From Azoarcus olearius (GTDB taxonomy: Bacteria > Pseudomonadota > Gammaproteobacteria > Burkholderiales > Rhodocyclaceae), in NCBI RefSeq assembly GCF_001682385.1, contig NZ_CP016210.1:1984001-2048000 (forward strand): a stretch of DNA of 64,000 nucleotides, given 5' to 3'. Both the position numbers and the translations under genes were made by a program. Position 1 is the stretch's first letter. Each line of letters starts with the position of its first letter. Below are positions 27,574 to 35,171 of this stretch, piece after piece. Under the pieces are notes generated by a model, which saw nothing but the letters and a program-made list of their open reading frames with translations, was not told the DNA's origin and did not search any database.

Positions 27574-29039
27574 GCGTCGCCTCCTTCGCGCCGGCGCTCC
27601 AGCCGGCGCAGGAATACCCCCATCACCTCGCGGTAGAGCGCGTCGCGCAGCACGCCGTCCTCGTTGCCCGCATCCACGTTGGGGTTGTCGTTGATCTCGA
27701 TGATGCAGCAGCGGTTGCCGATCTGCTTGATGTCCACGCCGTAGAAGCCGTCGCCGATCAGATTGGCCGCGGTCAGCGCGAGTTCCACCACGTCCTCCGG
27801 CGCCTCGCCCACCGCCAGCGCTTCGGTGCGGCCCTCGCGGTGCTCCGGCGCGGCGCTGTGGTTCATGATCTGCCAGTGGTCCTTGGCCATGTAGTACTTG
27901 CACACGAAGACCACCCGGCGGTCGAGCACGCCCACGCGCCAGTCGAACTCGGTGGGCAGCCATTCCTGCGCCACGATCAGGTCCGACTTGTCCAGCAGCG
28001 CACCCACCTTCTCGCGCAGCTCGGCCTCGGTTTCCACCTTGTCCACGCCGGACGAGAACGAGCTGTCGGGCTGCTTCAGCACGCAGGGCAGCGCCAGCAG
28101 CGGCGCCACCTGGTCGATGTTGTCGCGGTGGATCAGCAGCGTGCGCGGCGCGGGCAGGTTGTGGTGCGCGAGCATTTCGGCGAGGTAGACCTTGTTGTTG
28201 CACTTCAGGATCGAGTCGGGGTCGTCGATCACCACCAGCCCTTCACCCTGGGCGCGGCGCGCGAAGCGGTAGGTGTAGTGGTGCACGAAGGTGGTGTCGC
28301 GGATGAAGAGCGCGTCGAACTCGGGCAGCCGGCCGAAATCGCCCGGCGTGATGAACTCCACCCGCATCCCGAGCGCGGCGCCGGTTTCGGCGAACTTGGC
28401 CAGCGCCGCCGGGTTGGAGGGCAGGTTGCGCCCCTCCGGGTTGTGCAGGATCGCCAGGGCGTATTCCTCCTGAGGGCGGCGGTCGGCCAGCCGCGCGCGC
28501 GCGGCGAAGTGGGTGGCCGCAGCTTCATAGACGAAGTTGCGGTGCGTCTCCGAAAGCTCGCCGATGCCCACCAGGCGGATGCTGCGCGTGTGCCAGTGCC
28601 CGCCCGCGCGTTCGAAGCGCACCCGCAGCAGCGGCGCCTGCAGCAGCTGGAACAACTGGTCCGCGAGCACGTTGTAACGCTGCGCCAGGTTGCGACCGAA
28701 ATACACGCTCAGTTCGAAGCGGTCCGCCTTCAACGGCGCCAGGGTCTGTTCGACCAGCTGGTTGAGCCGCGCGGTGAGCACCTGCACCAGGTTCTGCGAC
28801 TGCAGGTCCTCGATGGTGCCGGCGCGCGGCCACGGCTTGTGGCCGCGCGCTTCGGCCAGCAGCGAGACGTAGTAGCCCAGGCTCTGGTAGCGGTAGGAAC
28901 GGCACAGGTTGAACACCCGCGCCGGGCGTTCCTCGGCGAAGGCGGGGTCGGTGAGGTAGCTGCGGGCGGGGACCACGTTGATGCTGCCCCCGCCCGGGGG
29001 CCAGTCCCCGGGGTCATCGACGACGATCAGCGTAGTCAC
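27570..29039 (-). CDS. RimK-like ATP-grasp ligase with N-terminal RLAN domain
   Basis: 489 residues. The first 150 or so residues resemble the RLAN (RimK-like ATP-grasp N-terminal) domain: RVFNLCRSYRYQSLGYYVSLL and SVYFGRNLAQRYNVLADQLF (given as two separate stretches). The ATP-grasp core begins near 260 with DDPDSILKCNNKVYLAEML, then PCVLKQPDSSFSSGV (ATP-binding Lys), AQEWLPTEFDWRVGVLD, and the metal-binding IIEINDNPNVDAG. These enzymes form amide bonds between amino acids or onto protein termini. The start is GTG 29039, preceded by GAGGA; it is coupled by ATGA overlap to the GCS2 ligase downstream. The substrate is unknown. Confidence 0.88.
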   Translation of the reverse strand: MTTLIVVDDPGDWPPGGGSINVVPARSYLTDPAFAEERPARVFNLCRSYRYQSLGYYVSLLAEARGHKPWPRAGTIEDLQSQNLVQVLTARLNQLVEQTLAPLKADRFELSVYFGRNLAQRYNVLADQLFQLLQAPLLRVRFERAGGHWHTRSIRLVGIGELSETHRNFVYEAAATHFAARARLADRRPQEEYALAILHNPEGRNLPSNPAALAKFAETGAALGMRVEFITPGDFGRLPEFDALFIRDTTFVHHYTYRFARRAQGEGLVVIDDPDSILKCNNKVYLAEMLAHHNLPAPRTLLIHRDNIDQVAPLLALPCVLKQPDSSFSSGVDKVETEAELREKVGALLDKSDLIVAQEWLPTEFDWRVGVLDRRVVFVCKYYMAKDHWQIMNHSAAPEHREGRTEALAVGEAPEDVVELALTAANLIGDGFYGVDIKQIGNRCCIIEINDNPNVDAGNEDGVLRDALYREVMGVFLRRLERRREGGDA

Positions 29040-29082
29040 GATGCGGTCCTCGCGGCGCTGTCGCGGGCGTGCGGATGCAGGC

Positions 29083-29820
29083 TCATGGAGCGGTCTCCTC
29101 GGGCCGGCGGCGCGGCGCCAGCACCAGCAGGTTGGCATCGTGGGTGACGATGCCGAGCAGGATGGCGTTGAACACGCGGTCCATGCGGATCCAGTAGTCG
29201 CGTGTGCCGCCGTAGGGGTGGGGACCGTAGGGGTCGGCGACCAGCAGCTTGCGTTCGCCGCGGTCGTAGCCCGCCAGCACCACGAAGTGGCCGGAGGGGG
29301 TGCCGCGCAGGTCGTCGACGATGTCGGTGGGACCGTACTCGCGCGCGACCCGGTACAGGAAGGTGGAACTCAGCCCGGTGATGATCGGGTGGCGGCGGCG
29401 CAGCATGCCGCGGATCAGCGGCGGCGACAGGTCGGTAAAGCGCAGCTTGCCGCCCAGCCGCAGGAATTCCAGATAGCCCTCGGTGACGTGGGCGATGCGC
29501 GGGTCGTCCTTCACCGCCAGTTGCGCGCGCAGGCGCTCGGCAATGTCGAGCCGGCGGCGGAACCAGGTGGGGTCGAACACGGTGAGGTTGTAGGTGTAGA
29601 TGGTGGCTTCGAAGCCGTGGGTCAGCGCGTCGCACGCCAGGAACACCGCGAAGGTGCCGCCGTGCTCCAGCGCGCGGGTGCGGCCGATCACGTCCTCCAG
29701 CGCCACGTCGCTGCCCCAGTAGCGATACACCGCGTGCAGGCAGGTGGGCCCGCAGGTGGTCTCGGTGGGCTGGGGCAGCATGTGCAGCGGCAGATGCAGC
29801 GCGGGCGGCAGCCGGGCCAT
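29083..29820 (-). CDS. C39-like cysteine peptidase
   Basis: 245 residues, papain-like fold of the bacteriocin-processing C39 type. The signature Q17-x5-C23-G (LPQPTETTCGPTCLHAVY) sets the oxyanion Gln and nucleophile Cys; the His lies in SGHFVVLAGYD and the Asp in LLVADPYGPHPYGG. Unlike transporter-linked C39 peptidases it has no membrane or ABC domain, and no signal peptide is clear. It starts 3 nt after the BON-domain gene and precedes the RimK-like ligase, suggesting it processes the substrate or product of the two ligases, or acts as a transglutaminase-like enzyme (inference). Confidence 0.82.
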   Translation of the reverse strand: MARLPPALHLPLHMLPQPTETTCGPTCLHAVYRYWGSDVALEDVIGRTRALEHGGTFAVFLACDALTHGFEATIYTYNLTVFDPTWFRRRLDIAERLRAQLAVKDDPRIAHVTEGYLEFLRLGGKLRFTDLSPPLIRGMLRRRHPIITGLSSTFLYRVAREYGPTDIVDDLRGTPSGHFVVLAGYDRGERKLLVADPYGPHPYGGTRDYWIRMDRVFNAILLGIVTHDANLLVLAPRRRPEETAP

Positions 29821-29823
29821 GCG

Positions 29824-30591
29824 TCAGCTCCCGGTGGGCGAGGTGGCGGCGCCGCCCGCGATCTCTTCGGCGGTTGCGGGCTCCGGTTCCGGCTCCGGCT
29901 CGCGCAGCGGAATGTCCTCGGGATCGTTCGGCTCGTGTTCCGGCACCGGGTCGGGCGCGGGGTTGGGCTGCGGGTCGGGCCGGTGGGCGCGCGCGCCGGA
30001 TGCGAGCGACAGCAGCGACAGCGCCACCCACAGCGCGCGCAGCCGCGGCGACAGCGCCAGCGCGGTGACCGTGCCGACGCTCCACAGCGCCGCCATCAAC
30101 GGCGCCGGCAGACGATGGCTGCGGCGCAGCCGCCCTTCGCCCTGCAGCTGCGGCACCTGGCCCGCTTCGAGGTGGCGTTGCAGCTTGTCTTCCACGGTGC
30201 TGACGCCCGGCATCAGCGCGATGTCCTCGATCACGCCGTTGGCCTCGTGCGCCAGCACATGGCCGCGCAGCACGACCGCGCCGCCGTGCACTTCGATATG
30301 GATGGCGCCCGGGTGGGTGCAACTGCGGCCCAGCCGCGCGCGCAGCCGGGTGGCCAGATGTTCGTCCGGCGGCGTGCCGCGCCCGAGTGCCGCGGTTTCG
30401 GCATACAGCCCGCGCATGCCGTCGCGCGTGCGGCGGCGTCCGGTGTCGATGCGGTGGCGGGCTTCGCGCCGCAGGCGGGAGCCGCGCTGGCCGATTTCGG
30501 CGCGGCGCGCCCGGCCACGGTCGGGATCGAGGTAGTACATCGCGGTGGCGCCCAGCGCGAGCGCACCGAGCGTGGCGAGAGGCTGGTTCAT
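29824..30591 (-). CDS. BON-domain membrane-associated protein, 255 aa
   Basis: First gene of the amidoligase operon. The N-terminal hydrophobic stretch LATLGALALGATAMYYLDPDRG anchors or exports it (the YYLDPDRGRARRA pattern is common in DUF-type stress proteins). A BON domain covers about 80-145: LRARLGRSCTHPGAIHIEVHGG, then VVLRGHVLAHEANGVI and MPGVSTVEDKL. A second hydrophobic region lies at about 165-200, and the tail is extremely Pro/Glu-rich (PEPEPEPA repeats), suggesting an extended acidic end. BON domains bind phospholipid or envelope surfaces. ATG 30591 has GGAG about 8 nt upstream and a textbook sigma-54-like element 34 nt upstream. Confidence 0.75.
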   Translation of the reverse strand: MNQPLATLGALALGATAMYYLDPDRGRARRAEIGQRGSRLRREARHRIDTGRRRTRDGMRGLYAETAALGRGTPPDEHLATRLRARLGRSCTHPGAIHIEVHGGAVVLRGHVLAHEANGVIEDIALMPGVSTVEDKLQRHLEAGQVPQLQGEGRLRRSHRLPAPLMAALWSVGTVTALALSPRLRALWVALSLLSLASGARAHRPDPQPNPAPDPVPEHEPNDPEDIPLREPEPEPEPATAEEIAGGAATSPTGS

Positions 30592-30625
30592 CGTCGTTCT
30601 CCACTCAAGGTCGTTCCCGCCTTCC

Positions 30626-30639
30626 GCAAATCGCGTGCC
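30626..30639 (-). promoter_or_regulatory. Sigma-54-like promoter for the BON/C39/ATP-grasp/GCS2 operon
   Basis: The minus strand reads GGCACGCGATTTGC, a match to GGCACG-N4-TTGC at every conserved position, 34 nt before ATG 30591. It would drive the whole five-gene operon down to 25523. Confidence 0.82.
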
Positions 30640-30657
30640 CTGGCCCGGCGCGCCACG

Positions 30658-30671
30658 GGTACGGGGTTTGC
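30658..30671 (+). promoter_or_regulatory. Sigma-54-like promoter for the CBS-domain gene
   Basis: GGTACGGGGTTTGC followed by A, strict GG-N10-GC, 45 nt before ATG 30717. Only 18 bp separate it from the divergent element at 30626-30639, so the two polymerase sites nearly abut. Confidence 0.76.
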
Positions 30672-30716
30672 AGCCCACTTGCAGAGCAGGACGACCCTGC
30701 CGAAGGAGGACAAATC

Positions 30717-31157
30717 ATGCTGGTACGCGACGCAATGACCCCGGATGTACGGATGGTGACCCCGAACCAGAGCATTCACGATGCCGCCCGCCTGATGGCG
30801 GAGTGGGACGTCGGCTCCTTGCCCGTCGGCGAGGACGACCGCCTGGTCGGCATGCTCACCGACCGCGACATCACCATCCGCGCGGTGGCGGCGGGGCGCT
30901 CGCCCGAGACGCCTGTGCGCGAGGTGATGAGCCGCGACGTGAAGTACTGTTTCGACGACGACGAGGTGGAAAGCGTGGCCCACAACATGGGCGAGGTGCA
31001 GTTGCACCGGCTGGTGGTGCTGGACCACGACAAGCGCATGGTGGGCATCGTCGCGCTGGCGGACATCGCGCAGTGCGAGGGCGCCGAGCCGGCCGGCGCC
31101 GCGGTGTGCGGCATCTCGGAACCCACCCATGGGGCCGCCTCGCGCTCCATGTCCTGA
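30717..31157 (+). CDS. CBS-domain pair protein
   Basis: 146 residues made almost entirely of two CBS domains, which bind adenine nucleotides: VRDAMTPDVRMVTPNQSIHDAARLM in two parts with VGSLPVGEDDRLVGMLTDRDI, then VREVMSRDVKYCFDDDEVESVAHNM and LHRLVVLDHDKRMVGIVAL. Stand-alone CBS proteins of this type are common in stress regulons and may sense energy charge; the partner is unknown. GAAGGAGGA precedes the ATG. A hairpin terminator follows. Confidence 0.9.
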   Translation: MLVRDAMTPDVRMVTPNQSIHDAARLMAEWDVGSLPVGEDDRLVGMLTDRDITIRAVAAGRSPETPVREVMSRDVKYCFDDDEVESVAHNMGEVQLHRLVVLDHDKRMVGIVALADIAQCEGAEPAGAAVCGISEPTHGAASRSMS

Positions 31158-31172
31158 TCCGCCCGATGAAAG

Positions 31173-31205
31173 CCGCCCCTGCGCCCGGTGCTGCAGGGGC
31201 GGTTT
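31173..31205. terminator. Hairpin terminator between convergent CBS and DUF3309 genes
   Basis: CCGCCCCTGC, ten-base loop, GCAGGGGCGG, then TTTGCG; on the other strand the stem is followed by CTTTC. A 10-bp perfect stem with short T-runs on both sides, fitting a bidirectional terminator. Confidence 0.7.
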
Positions 31206-31219
31206 GCGTTCACGGGGCG

Positions 31220-31378
31220 CTAGATCCTGCCCATCAGGAACAGCACCAGCACGATCACGAGGATCACCCCGAGCAGGCCGCTCGGGCCGTAGCCCCAGCC
31301 GCTGCTGTAGGGCCAGGAAGGCAGTGCGCCGATCAGCAGCAGCACCAGGACGATCAGAAGAATGGTCGAGACGGTCAC
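31220..31378 (-). CDS. DUF3309 small membrane protein, 52 aa
   Basis: A 52-residue double-hydrophobic protein: [20 protein letters not shown], then [15 protein letters not shown], then [15 protein letters not shown]. The central [15 protein letters not shown] loop is the DUF3309 signature. Function unknown; it is often found with DUF1328 genes in stress-induced sets. The start is GTG 31378, preceded by AAGGGGA. A sigma-54-like element lies 49 nt upstream, divergent from the DUF1328 operon. Confidence 0.82.
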   Translation of the reverse strand: MTVSTILLIVLVLLLIGALPSWPYSSGWGYGPSGLLGVILVIVLVLFLMGRI

Positions 31379-31427
31379 GGTAGTCCCCTTGCCAAAGCGG
31401 CCGGACGGCCGCGATGGCGGGGAAAGC

Positions 31428-31441
31428 GCAGCTTTCGTGCC
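31428..31441 (-). promoter_or_regulatory. Sigma-54-like promoter for the DUF3309 gene
   Basis: The minus strand reads GGCACGAAAGCTGC: perfect GGCACG at -24, CTGC instead of TTGC at -12, exact spacing, 49 nt before GTG 31378. Confidence 0.62.
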
Positions 31442-31484
31442 CGGCCCGGCGAATTCCGCCAAGGCGGGCGGGGCGCGGACGGCT

Positions 31485-31495
31485 GTAATTGTTAC
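31485..31495. other. Short inverted repeat between the divergent DUF3309 and DUF1328 genes
   Basis: GTAA-TTG-TTAC, a perfect dyad in a G+C-rich background, midway between two sigma-54-like elements. It may be a protein-binding site. Its layout differs from the GAATTAC-N9-GTAA repeats elsewhere. Confidence 0.3.
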
Positions 31496-31609
31496 CGCGC
31501 CCATAGCAGTTTTTTCAGCCGGTGCAAGTCATGCCGCAGCGCGGAAAAAACGCCAAAAACGCGCTTCAAAGCAGGCTGATCGCGGAAAAATCGGCGCAAA
31601 TCGGGATGC

Positions 31610-31623
31610 GGCACGCAGATTGC
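31610..31623 (+). promoter_or_regulatory. Sigma-54-like promoter for the DUF1328/BON operon
   Basis: GGCACGCAGATTGC followed by T, a textbook GGCACG-N4-TTGCT element, 50 nt before ATG 31674. Confidence 0.82.
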
Positions 31624-31673
31624 TGCCCTTGTGGTCACCCAGAACGGGCGATGGCCCATACAGGAGGTGCCAC

Positions 31674-31835
31674 ATGCTGCGCTATTCAGTGATTTTCCTG
31701 ATCATCGCGATCATCGCCGCCGTGTTTGGCTTCGGTGGCATCGCCGCCGGGGCGGCCGAGATCGCAAAGATCCTCTTCTATCTCTTCCTGGTGATTTTCC
31801 TGGTGTCGCTGGTGCTGGGAATGATCAGGCGATGA
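31674..31835 (+). CDS. DUF1328 (YtjA-like) small membrane protein, 53 aa
   Basis: 53 residues with two membrane helices: [19 protein letters not shown] and [18 protein letters not shown], joined by AGAAEIAK. The [17 protein letters not shown] core is diagnostic of DUF1328. Function unknown. CAGGAGG precedes the ATG. A paralogue is at 47445. It is followed after 13 nt by a BON lipoprotein gene and lies behind one of the best sigma-54-like elements in the window. Confidence 0.86.
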   Translation: MLRYSVIFLIIAIIAAVFGFGGIAAGAAEIAKILFYLFLVIFLVSLVLGMIRR

Positions 31836-31848
31836 CGGGGGCAAGCCG

Positions 31849-32202
31849 ATGAAACCCACGCGCATCCCCCTTGCCCTTGCCTGCGCCGCGACCCTCGTGC
31901 TCGCCGCTTGCGGCGAGCCGAGTGGCGTCGAACGCGGGGTGACGACGGCTGCCGAGAACGGCGGTTCGCCGCTGACCGTGCGTGCCGACGATGCGGCACT
32001 GAAGGCCCGCGTCAATGCGGCGCTGGCGGCGGACGAAAAGGTCGAGGCCAAAGCCATCACCGTCACCGTCAATCGCGGCGAGGTGAAGCTGGACGGGGTC
32101 GTGCCCGCCGACCAGATCACCCGCGCCGACGCCATCGCCCGCGACATCAGCGGCGTCCAGGTAGTCATCAATGCATTGCGTCCGGCCCAGCCCTCCTCCT
32201 GA
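31849..32202 (+). CDS. BON-domain lipoprotein, 117 aa
   Basis: Signal peptide with lipobox: LALACAATLVLAACGEPSG (LAAC, lipid on Cys21). The BON domain covers about 48-115: DDAALKARVNAALAADEKVE, ITVTVNRGEVKLDGVVPA, DISGVQVVINAL. Such proteins sit in the periplasm or outer membrane and stabilise the envelope (OsmY-like). Second gene of the DUF1328 operon. Confidence 0.82.
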   Translation: MKPTRIPLALACAATLVLAACGEPSGVERGVTTAAENGGSPLTVRADDAALKARVNAALAADEKVEAKAITVTVNRGEVKLDGVVPADQITRADAIARDISGVQVVINALRPAQPSS

Positions 32203-32292
32203 GGACGGCCGTCGCTGCAGAGGGTGTGCGGAGCGCTTCCCAGGGGAAACACGCGCCGCGCCGATTTTTTCACCGACCGGAGGACCATAACC

Positions 32293-32616
32293 ATGATGAA
32301 CAGACGATCCATGCTCGGTGCCGCGTTTGCGGCGTTCGCCCTGCCGCTGGTAGCGGCCTGCACGCCGACACGCTCGCAACAGTCGGCAGGCGAATACATC
32401 GACGACGCGACCATCACCGCCAAGGTGAAGGCCGCGCTCGCCGACAACCCCAATGTGAAAGCGCGCGAGGTGAACGTGGAAACCTTCCGCGGCACCGTGC
32501 AGCTCAGCGGCTTCGTAGCCACCCAGGCCGAATCGCGGGCCGCGGTGGAGGCGGCGCGTTCCGTCAAGGGCGTGCAGGCCGTGCAGAATGACATCAGGAT
32601 CAAGACGGCGCCGTAA
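32293..32616 (+). CDS. BON-domain protein with Tat-like lipoprotein signal, 107 aa
   Basis: N-terminus MMNRRSMLGAAFAAF then PLVAACTPTRS: twin arginines followed by a hydrophobic stretch and a lipobox (VAAC). A BON domain follows: GEYIDDATITAKVKAALAD, VNVETFRGTVQLSGFV, SVKGVQAVQNDI. Clearly homologous to the protein at 46918 (shared RR-S-x-LG start and SAGEY-x-DD). CCGGAGGA precedes ATG 32293; ATG 32296 is also possible. The downstream phospholipase gene overlaps its end by 29 nt. Confidence 0.82.
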   Translation: MMNRRSMLGAAFAAFALPLVAACTPTRSQQSAGEYIDDATITAKVKAALADNPNVKAREVNVETFRGTVQLSGFVATQAESRAAVEAARSVKGVQAVQNDIRIKTAP

Positions 32617-33997
32617 GACGCCGCGCCTCGTCCTCTGCCTCGCGGTGCTGCTGGCGGCCTGCGTCAGCGGTCCGGCGGTCGATCTGCCGGACGCCGGCGC
32701 CGCGGTGCCGCTGGCGGCGGTGCGGGTGGAGGACGAACGTGGCCCCTTGGGCGCTGCGCGCGCACAGGCCGCCATCCAGCGCATCGCGCGCGAGGATGCG
32801 TCCGGCCTGCTGCGCCATCACCTCACCCATGTCGAAGGCGCCGTGACCCAGCCGCTGGTGCTCGGCAACGACGCCCATCTCCTGATCGACGGCCCGCAGA
32901 CCGAGGCCGCCATGTTCGCCGCGATCGGCGCGGCACGCCGCTCGGTGGACATCGAAACCTACATCCTGGAAGCGGAGGGCGCGGGCGCGAGACTTGCCGC
33001 GCTGCTCGAAAAACGCCGCGCCGAGGGCATCCGGGTGCGGGTGCTGTACGACAGCGTCGGGTCGCTGGCGACCCCGCGCGAGTACTTCGACCGCCTGCGC
33101 GCCGTCGGTGTCGCGGTGTGCGAATTCAACCCGGTCAATCCGCTGCAACTGCAGCGCCACAGCCGGCTCAACATCAACAACCGCGACCATCGAAAGCTGA
33201 TGGTGGTGGACGGTAGCACCGCTTTCACCGGCGGCATCAACATCAGCGCGGTGTACAGCTCCGGCTCCTTCAGCCGCAAGAAGCGCGCGCCGCCCGATCC
33301 CAAGGCCGGCTGGCGCGACACCCACGTGATGGCGCGCGGCCCGGTCGCGATGCAGTTCCAGCAGCTGTTCGACGACGCATGGCGCACCCAGGGCTGCCAC
33401 CCGGCGGACTCCGGCCTGCGCGAAGCCGCCGCACCTGCCCGCGCCGGGAACATGGCGATGCGCACGGTGGCGGCCGATCCGCTGATGGAACGCAGCGAAC
33501 TCTACGTGGCGCTGCTGTCGGCGATCGACCACGCGCGCCGGCGGGTGTGGCTGACCTACGGCTATTTCGTGCCGGACGAGCGCACCGTGGCGGCGCTGCA
33601 GTCGGCCGCCGGCCGCGGCGTGGATGTGCGCATGGTGCTGCCGGGCTTCAGCGATTTCTGGGCGCCCTTCCATGCCGGGCGCTCGCACTACAGTGCGCTG
33701 CTTGAAGCCGGGGTGCGCATCTACGAGCGCCGCGACGCGCTGCTGCATGCCAAGACCGCGGTCATCGACGGGGTGTGGTCCAGCGTGGGCTCCACCAACC
33801 TCGACTGGCGCAGCTTCGTGCACAACTTCGAGGTGGATCTGCTGGTGCTCGACGGCGACTTCGCCGACGAGCTGGAGCAGCTTTTCCGCATGGACATGGA
33901 CGCCTCGCACGAGGTGAGCGCGCGCGAATGGAAACGGCGCGACATCGGCACCCGGATGCTGGAGTGGTTCGCGCGGCGCTGGGAGTACCTGCTGTGA
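32588..33997 (+). CDS. Phospholipase D / cardiolipin synthase-like lipoprotein
   Basis: 469 residues with two HKD phosphodiesterase motifs: NRDHRKLMVVDGSTAFTGG near 200 and LLHAKTAVIDGVWSSVGSTN near 385. This is the cardiolipin-synthase branch, which condenses phosphatidylglycerol or transfers phosphatidyl groups. The N-terminus (LVLCLAVLLAACVSG) has a lipobox, unusual for cytoplasmic-face cardiolipin synthases, so the catalytic part may face the periplasm as in ClsC/YmdC-like proteins. It overlaps the upstream BON gene by 29 nt. Confidence 0.85.
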   Translation: MTSGSRRRRKTPRLVLCLAVLLAACVSGPAVDLPDAGAAVPLAAVRVEDERGPLGAARAQAAIQRIAREDASGLLRHHLTHVEGAVTQPLVLGNDAHLLIDGPQTEAAMFAAIGAARRSVDIETYILEAEGAGARLAALLEKRRAEGIRVRVLYDSVGSLATPREYFDRLRAVGVAVCEFNPVNPLQLQRHSRLNINNRDHRKLMVVDGSTAFTGGINISAVYSSGSFSRKKRAPPDPKAGWRDTHVMARGPVAMQFQQLFDDAWRTQGCHPADSGLREAAAPARAGNMAMRTVAADPLMERSELYVALLSAIDHARRRVWLTYGYFVPDERTVAALQSAAGRGVDVRMVLPGFSDFWAPFHAGRSHYSALLEAGVRIYERRDALLHAKTAVIDGVWSSVGSTNLDWRSFVHNFEVDLLVLDGDFADELEQLFRMDMDASHEVSAREWKRRDIGTRMLEWFARRWEYLL

Positions 33998-34045
33998 GGC
34001 GTGCGGGCCGCGACGGCCGCGCGCGGATGACCGGAGGCGGGCGCG

Positions 34046-34465
34046 ATGACCTTGCTGAAAGCCTTGCACCTCGGCGCGCTGATCTGCTGGTGCGGCAGCC
34101 TGTTGTACCTGCCGGCGCTGGTGGCGGCGGCGCGCGCGGCCCCCGCGGCGCTGGAACGCGACGGCTACCGCCGCTGCGCGCGCCAACTCTTCGTCGTCGG
34201 CCTGACGCCCGCGGCGCTGGTCGCGATCATGAGCGGCACCGGGCTGTTTCTTGCCCAAGGCAACACCGCGCTGTGGCTGGTGGCCAAGCTGGGTGCGGTG
34301 GCCGGCATGGCGGTGTGCCACGTGCTGTGCGGCGCGCTGGTGCTCAACAGCGAACAGACGACACCGCGCGCGTGGTCGGCACCGGCGGCGTGCCACGCGG
34401 TCACGGCCGCCGCGGCCGGCTTCATCGGGCTGGCGCTGTGGCTGGTGCTGGCCAAACCGTTCTAG
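34046..34465 (+). CDS. CopD/HemJ-like small membrane protein, 139 aa
   Basis: Four hydrophobic helices with conserved His at the start: LLKALHLGALICWCGSLLYL, LFVVGLTPAALVAIMSGTGL, LVAKLGAVAGMAVCHVLCGA and AAAAGFIGLALWLVLAKPF. The layout resembles the CopD / UPF0093-HemJ membrane family (haem- or copper-related), but it is short and the assignment is only tentative. GACCGGAGG precedes the ATG. It follows the phospholipase gene by 48 nt and ends 4 bp into the convergent DUF2231 gene. Confidence 0.6.
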   Translation: MTLLKALHLGALICWCGSLLYLPALVAAARAAPAALERDGYRRCARQLFVVGLTPAALVAIMSGTGLFLAQGNTALWLVAKLGAVAGMAVCHVLCGALVLNSEQTTPRAWSAPAACHAVTAAAAGFIGLALWLVLAKPF

Positions 34466-35109
34466 GGCGCGCTGCCCGGATGGTGTTGCACGCCCACCGC
34501 ATGCTCGTACACGAGACGTCCGCCCAGCCAGCTCGCCAGCGCGATCAGCAGCGCGGTCAGCAGCGTCAGCGCGAGCGCGGCGAGCGCCGGGCCGGTGTCC
34601 AGCGCGGTGCCGGGCGCGACACCGGCGTCCGGCCCGGGCGAGCGGTAGCGCAGCAGCCAGTTCAGCGATGCGAGCGCGAGCATCATCACCGCCATCACCG
34701 CATGGCACCACGCGGTGATCTTGGCGCGGATGCGCGCCACCGTGAGCAGGTCGATCAGCCCGGTGACGCTCGCGATCCAGCCGCCGAAGGCGCCCACCCC
34801 CGCCAGCCACAGGCCGGCGCGCGCCCAGAAGGGGTCGGCGGACATCCACCACGCGAGATCGGCGCCCACCAGCGCGATCAGCGCCGCGACCGGAAAGTGG
34901 ATCAGCATCGGATGCAGCGGGTGGCCGCCCAGCGCGGCGCGGCTGACGATGGGTTCGGGCAGCGGGGGCGGGTGGTCCGCGGCGGGGTCGGCCGATACCG
35001 GCCCCTGCGGCGCGGGCGGCAGCGGACCCACCGGCGTGCCGTCGTGCGGGGGGGCCTCGGTGGGCGGTGCGGCGGCTGCGGGCGGGGCGGTTTCGGCGGG
35101 ATCGGGCAT
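34462..35109 (-). CDS. DUF2231 membrane protein
   Basis: 215 residues. A Pro/Ala-rich N-terminal 55 residues leads into GHPLHPMLIHFPVAALIAL, the hallmark of DUF2231 (conserved HPLHP and H-F-P), followed by three further membrane segments at about 85-105, 120-140 and 175-200. Function unknown; often near cytochrome oxidase genes. The ATG at 35109 is preceded by CAGGAGA, and a strict sigma-54-like element lies 48 nt upstream, overlapping the first codons of the divergent cox gene. Confidence 0.8.
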   Translation of the reverse strand: MPDPAETAPPAAAAPPTEAPPHDGTPVGPLPPAPQGPVSADPAADHPPPLPEPIVSRAALGGHPLHPMLIHFPVAALIALVGADLAWWMSADPFWARAGLWLAGVGAFGGWIASVTGLIDLLTVARIRAKITAWCHAVMAVMMLALASLNWLLRYRSPGPDAGVAPGTALDTGPALAALALTLLTALLIALASWLGGRLVYEHAVGVQHHPGSAP

Positions 35110-35132
35110 CGCGGTCTCCTGGGCGGGCGCTG

Positions 35133-35146
35133 GGGTGCGCGTTTGC
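35133..35146 (+). promoter_or_regulatory. Weak sigma-54-like element before coxB
   Basis: GGGTGCGCGTTTGC has the right spacing and -12, but a poor -24. It ends only 14 nt before ATG 35161, so transcription would start about at the codon and skip the ribosome binding site. Probably not used, or the start codon lies further in. Confidence 0.2.
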
Positions 35147-35157
35147 AGGGGGGCCTC

Positions 35158-35171
35158 GCAATGCTCGTTCC
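35158..35171 (-). promoter_or_regulatory. Sigma-54-like promoter for the DUF2231 gene
   Basis: The minus strand reads GGAACGAGCATTGC, strict match, 48 nt before ATG 35109. It lies across the start codon region of coxB on the other strand, so occupancy here could interfere with oxidase expression. Confidence 0.72.

Noticed and set aside
35133-35146. Sigma-54 element as promoter of coxB
   Set aside because: The -24 half is poor and transcription would begin at the start codon, leaving no leader; counted only as weak.
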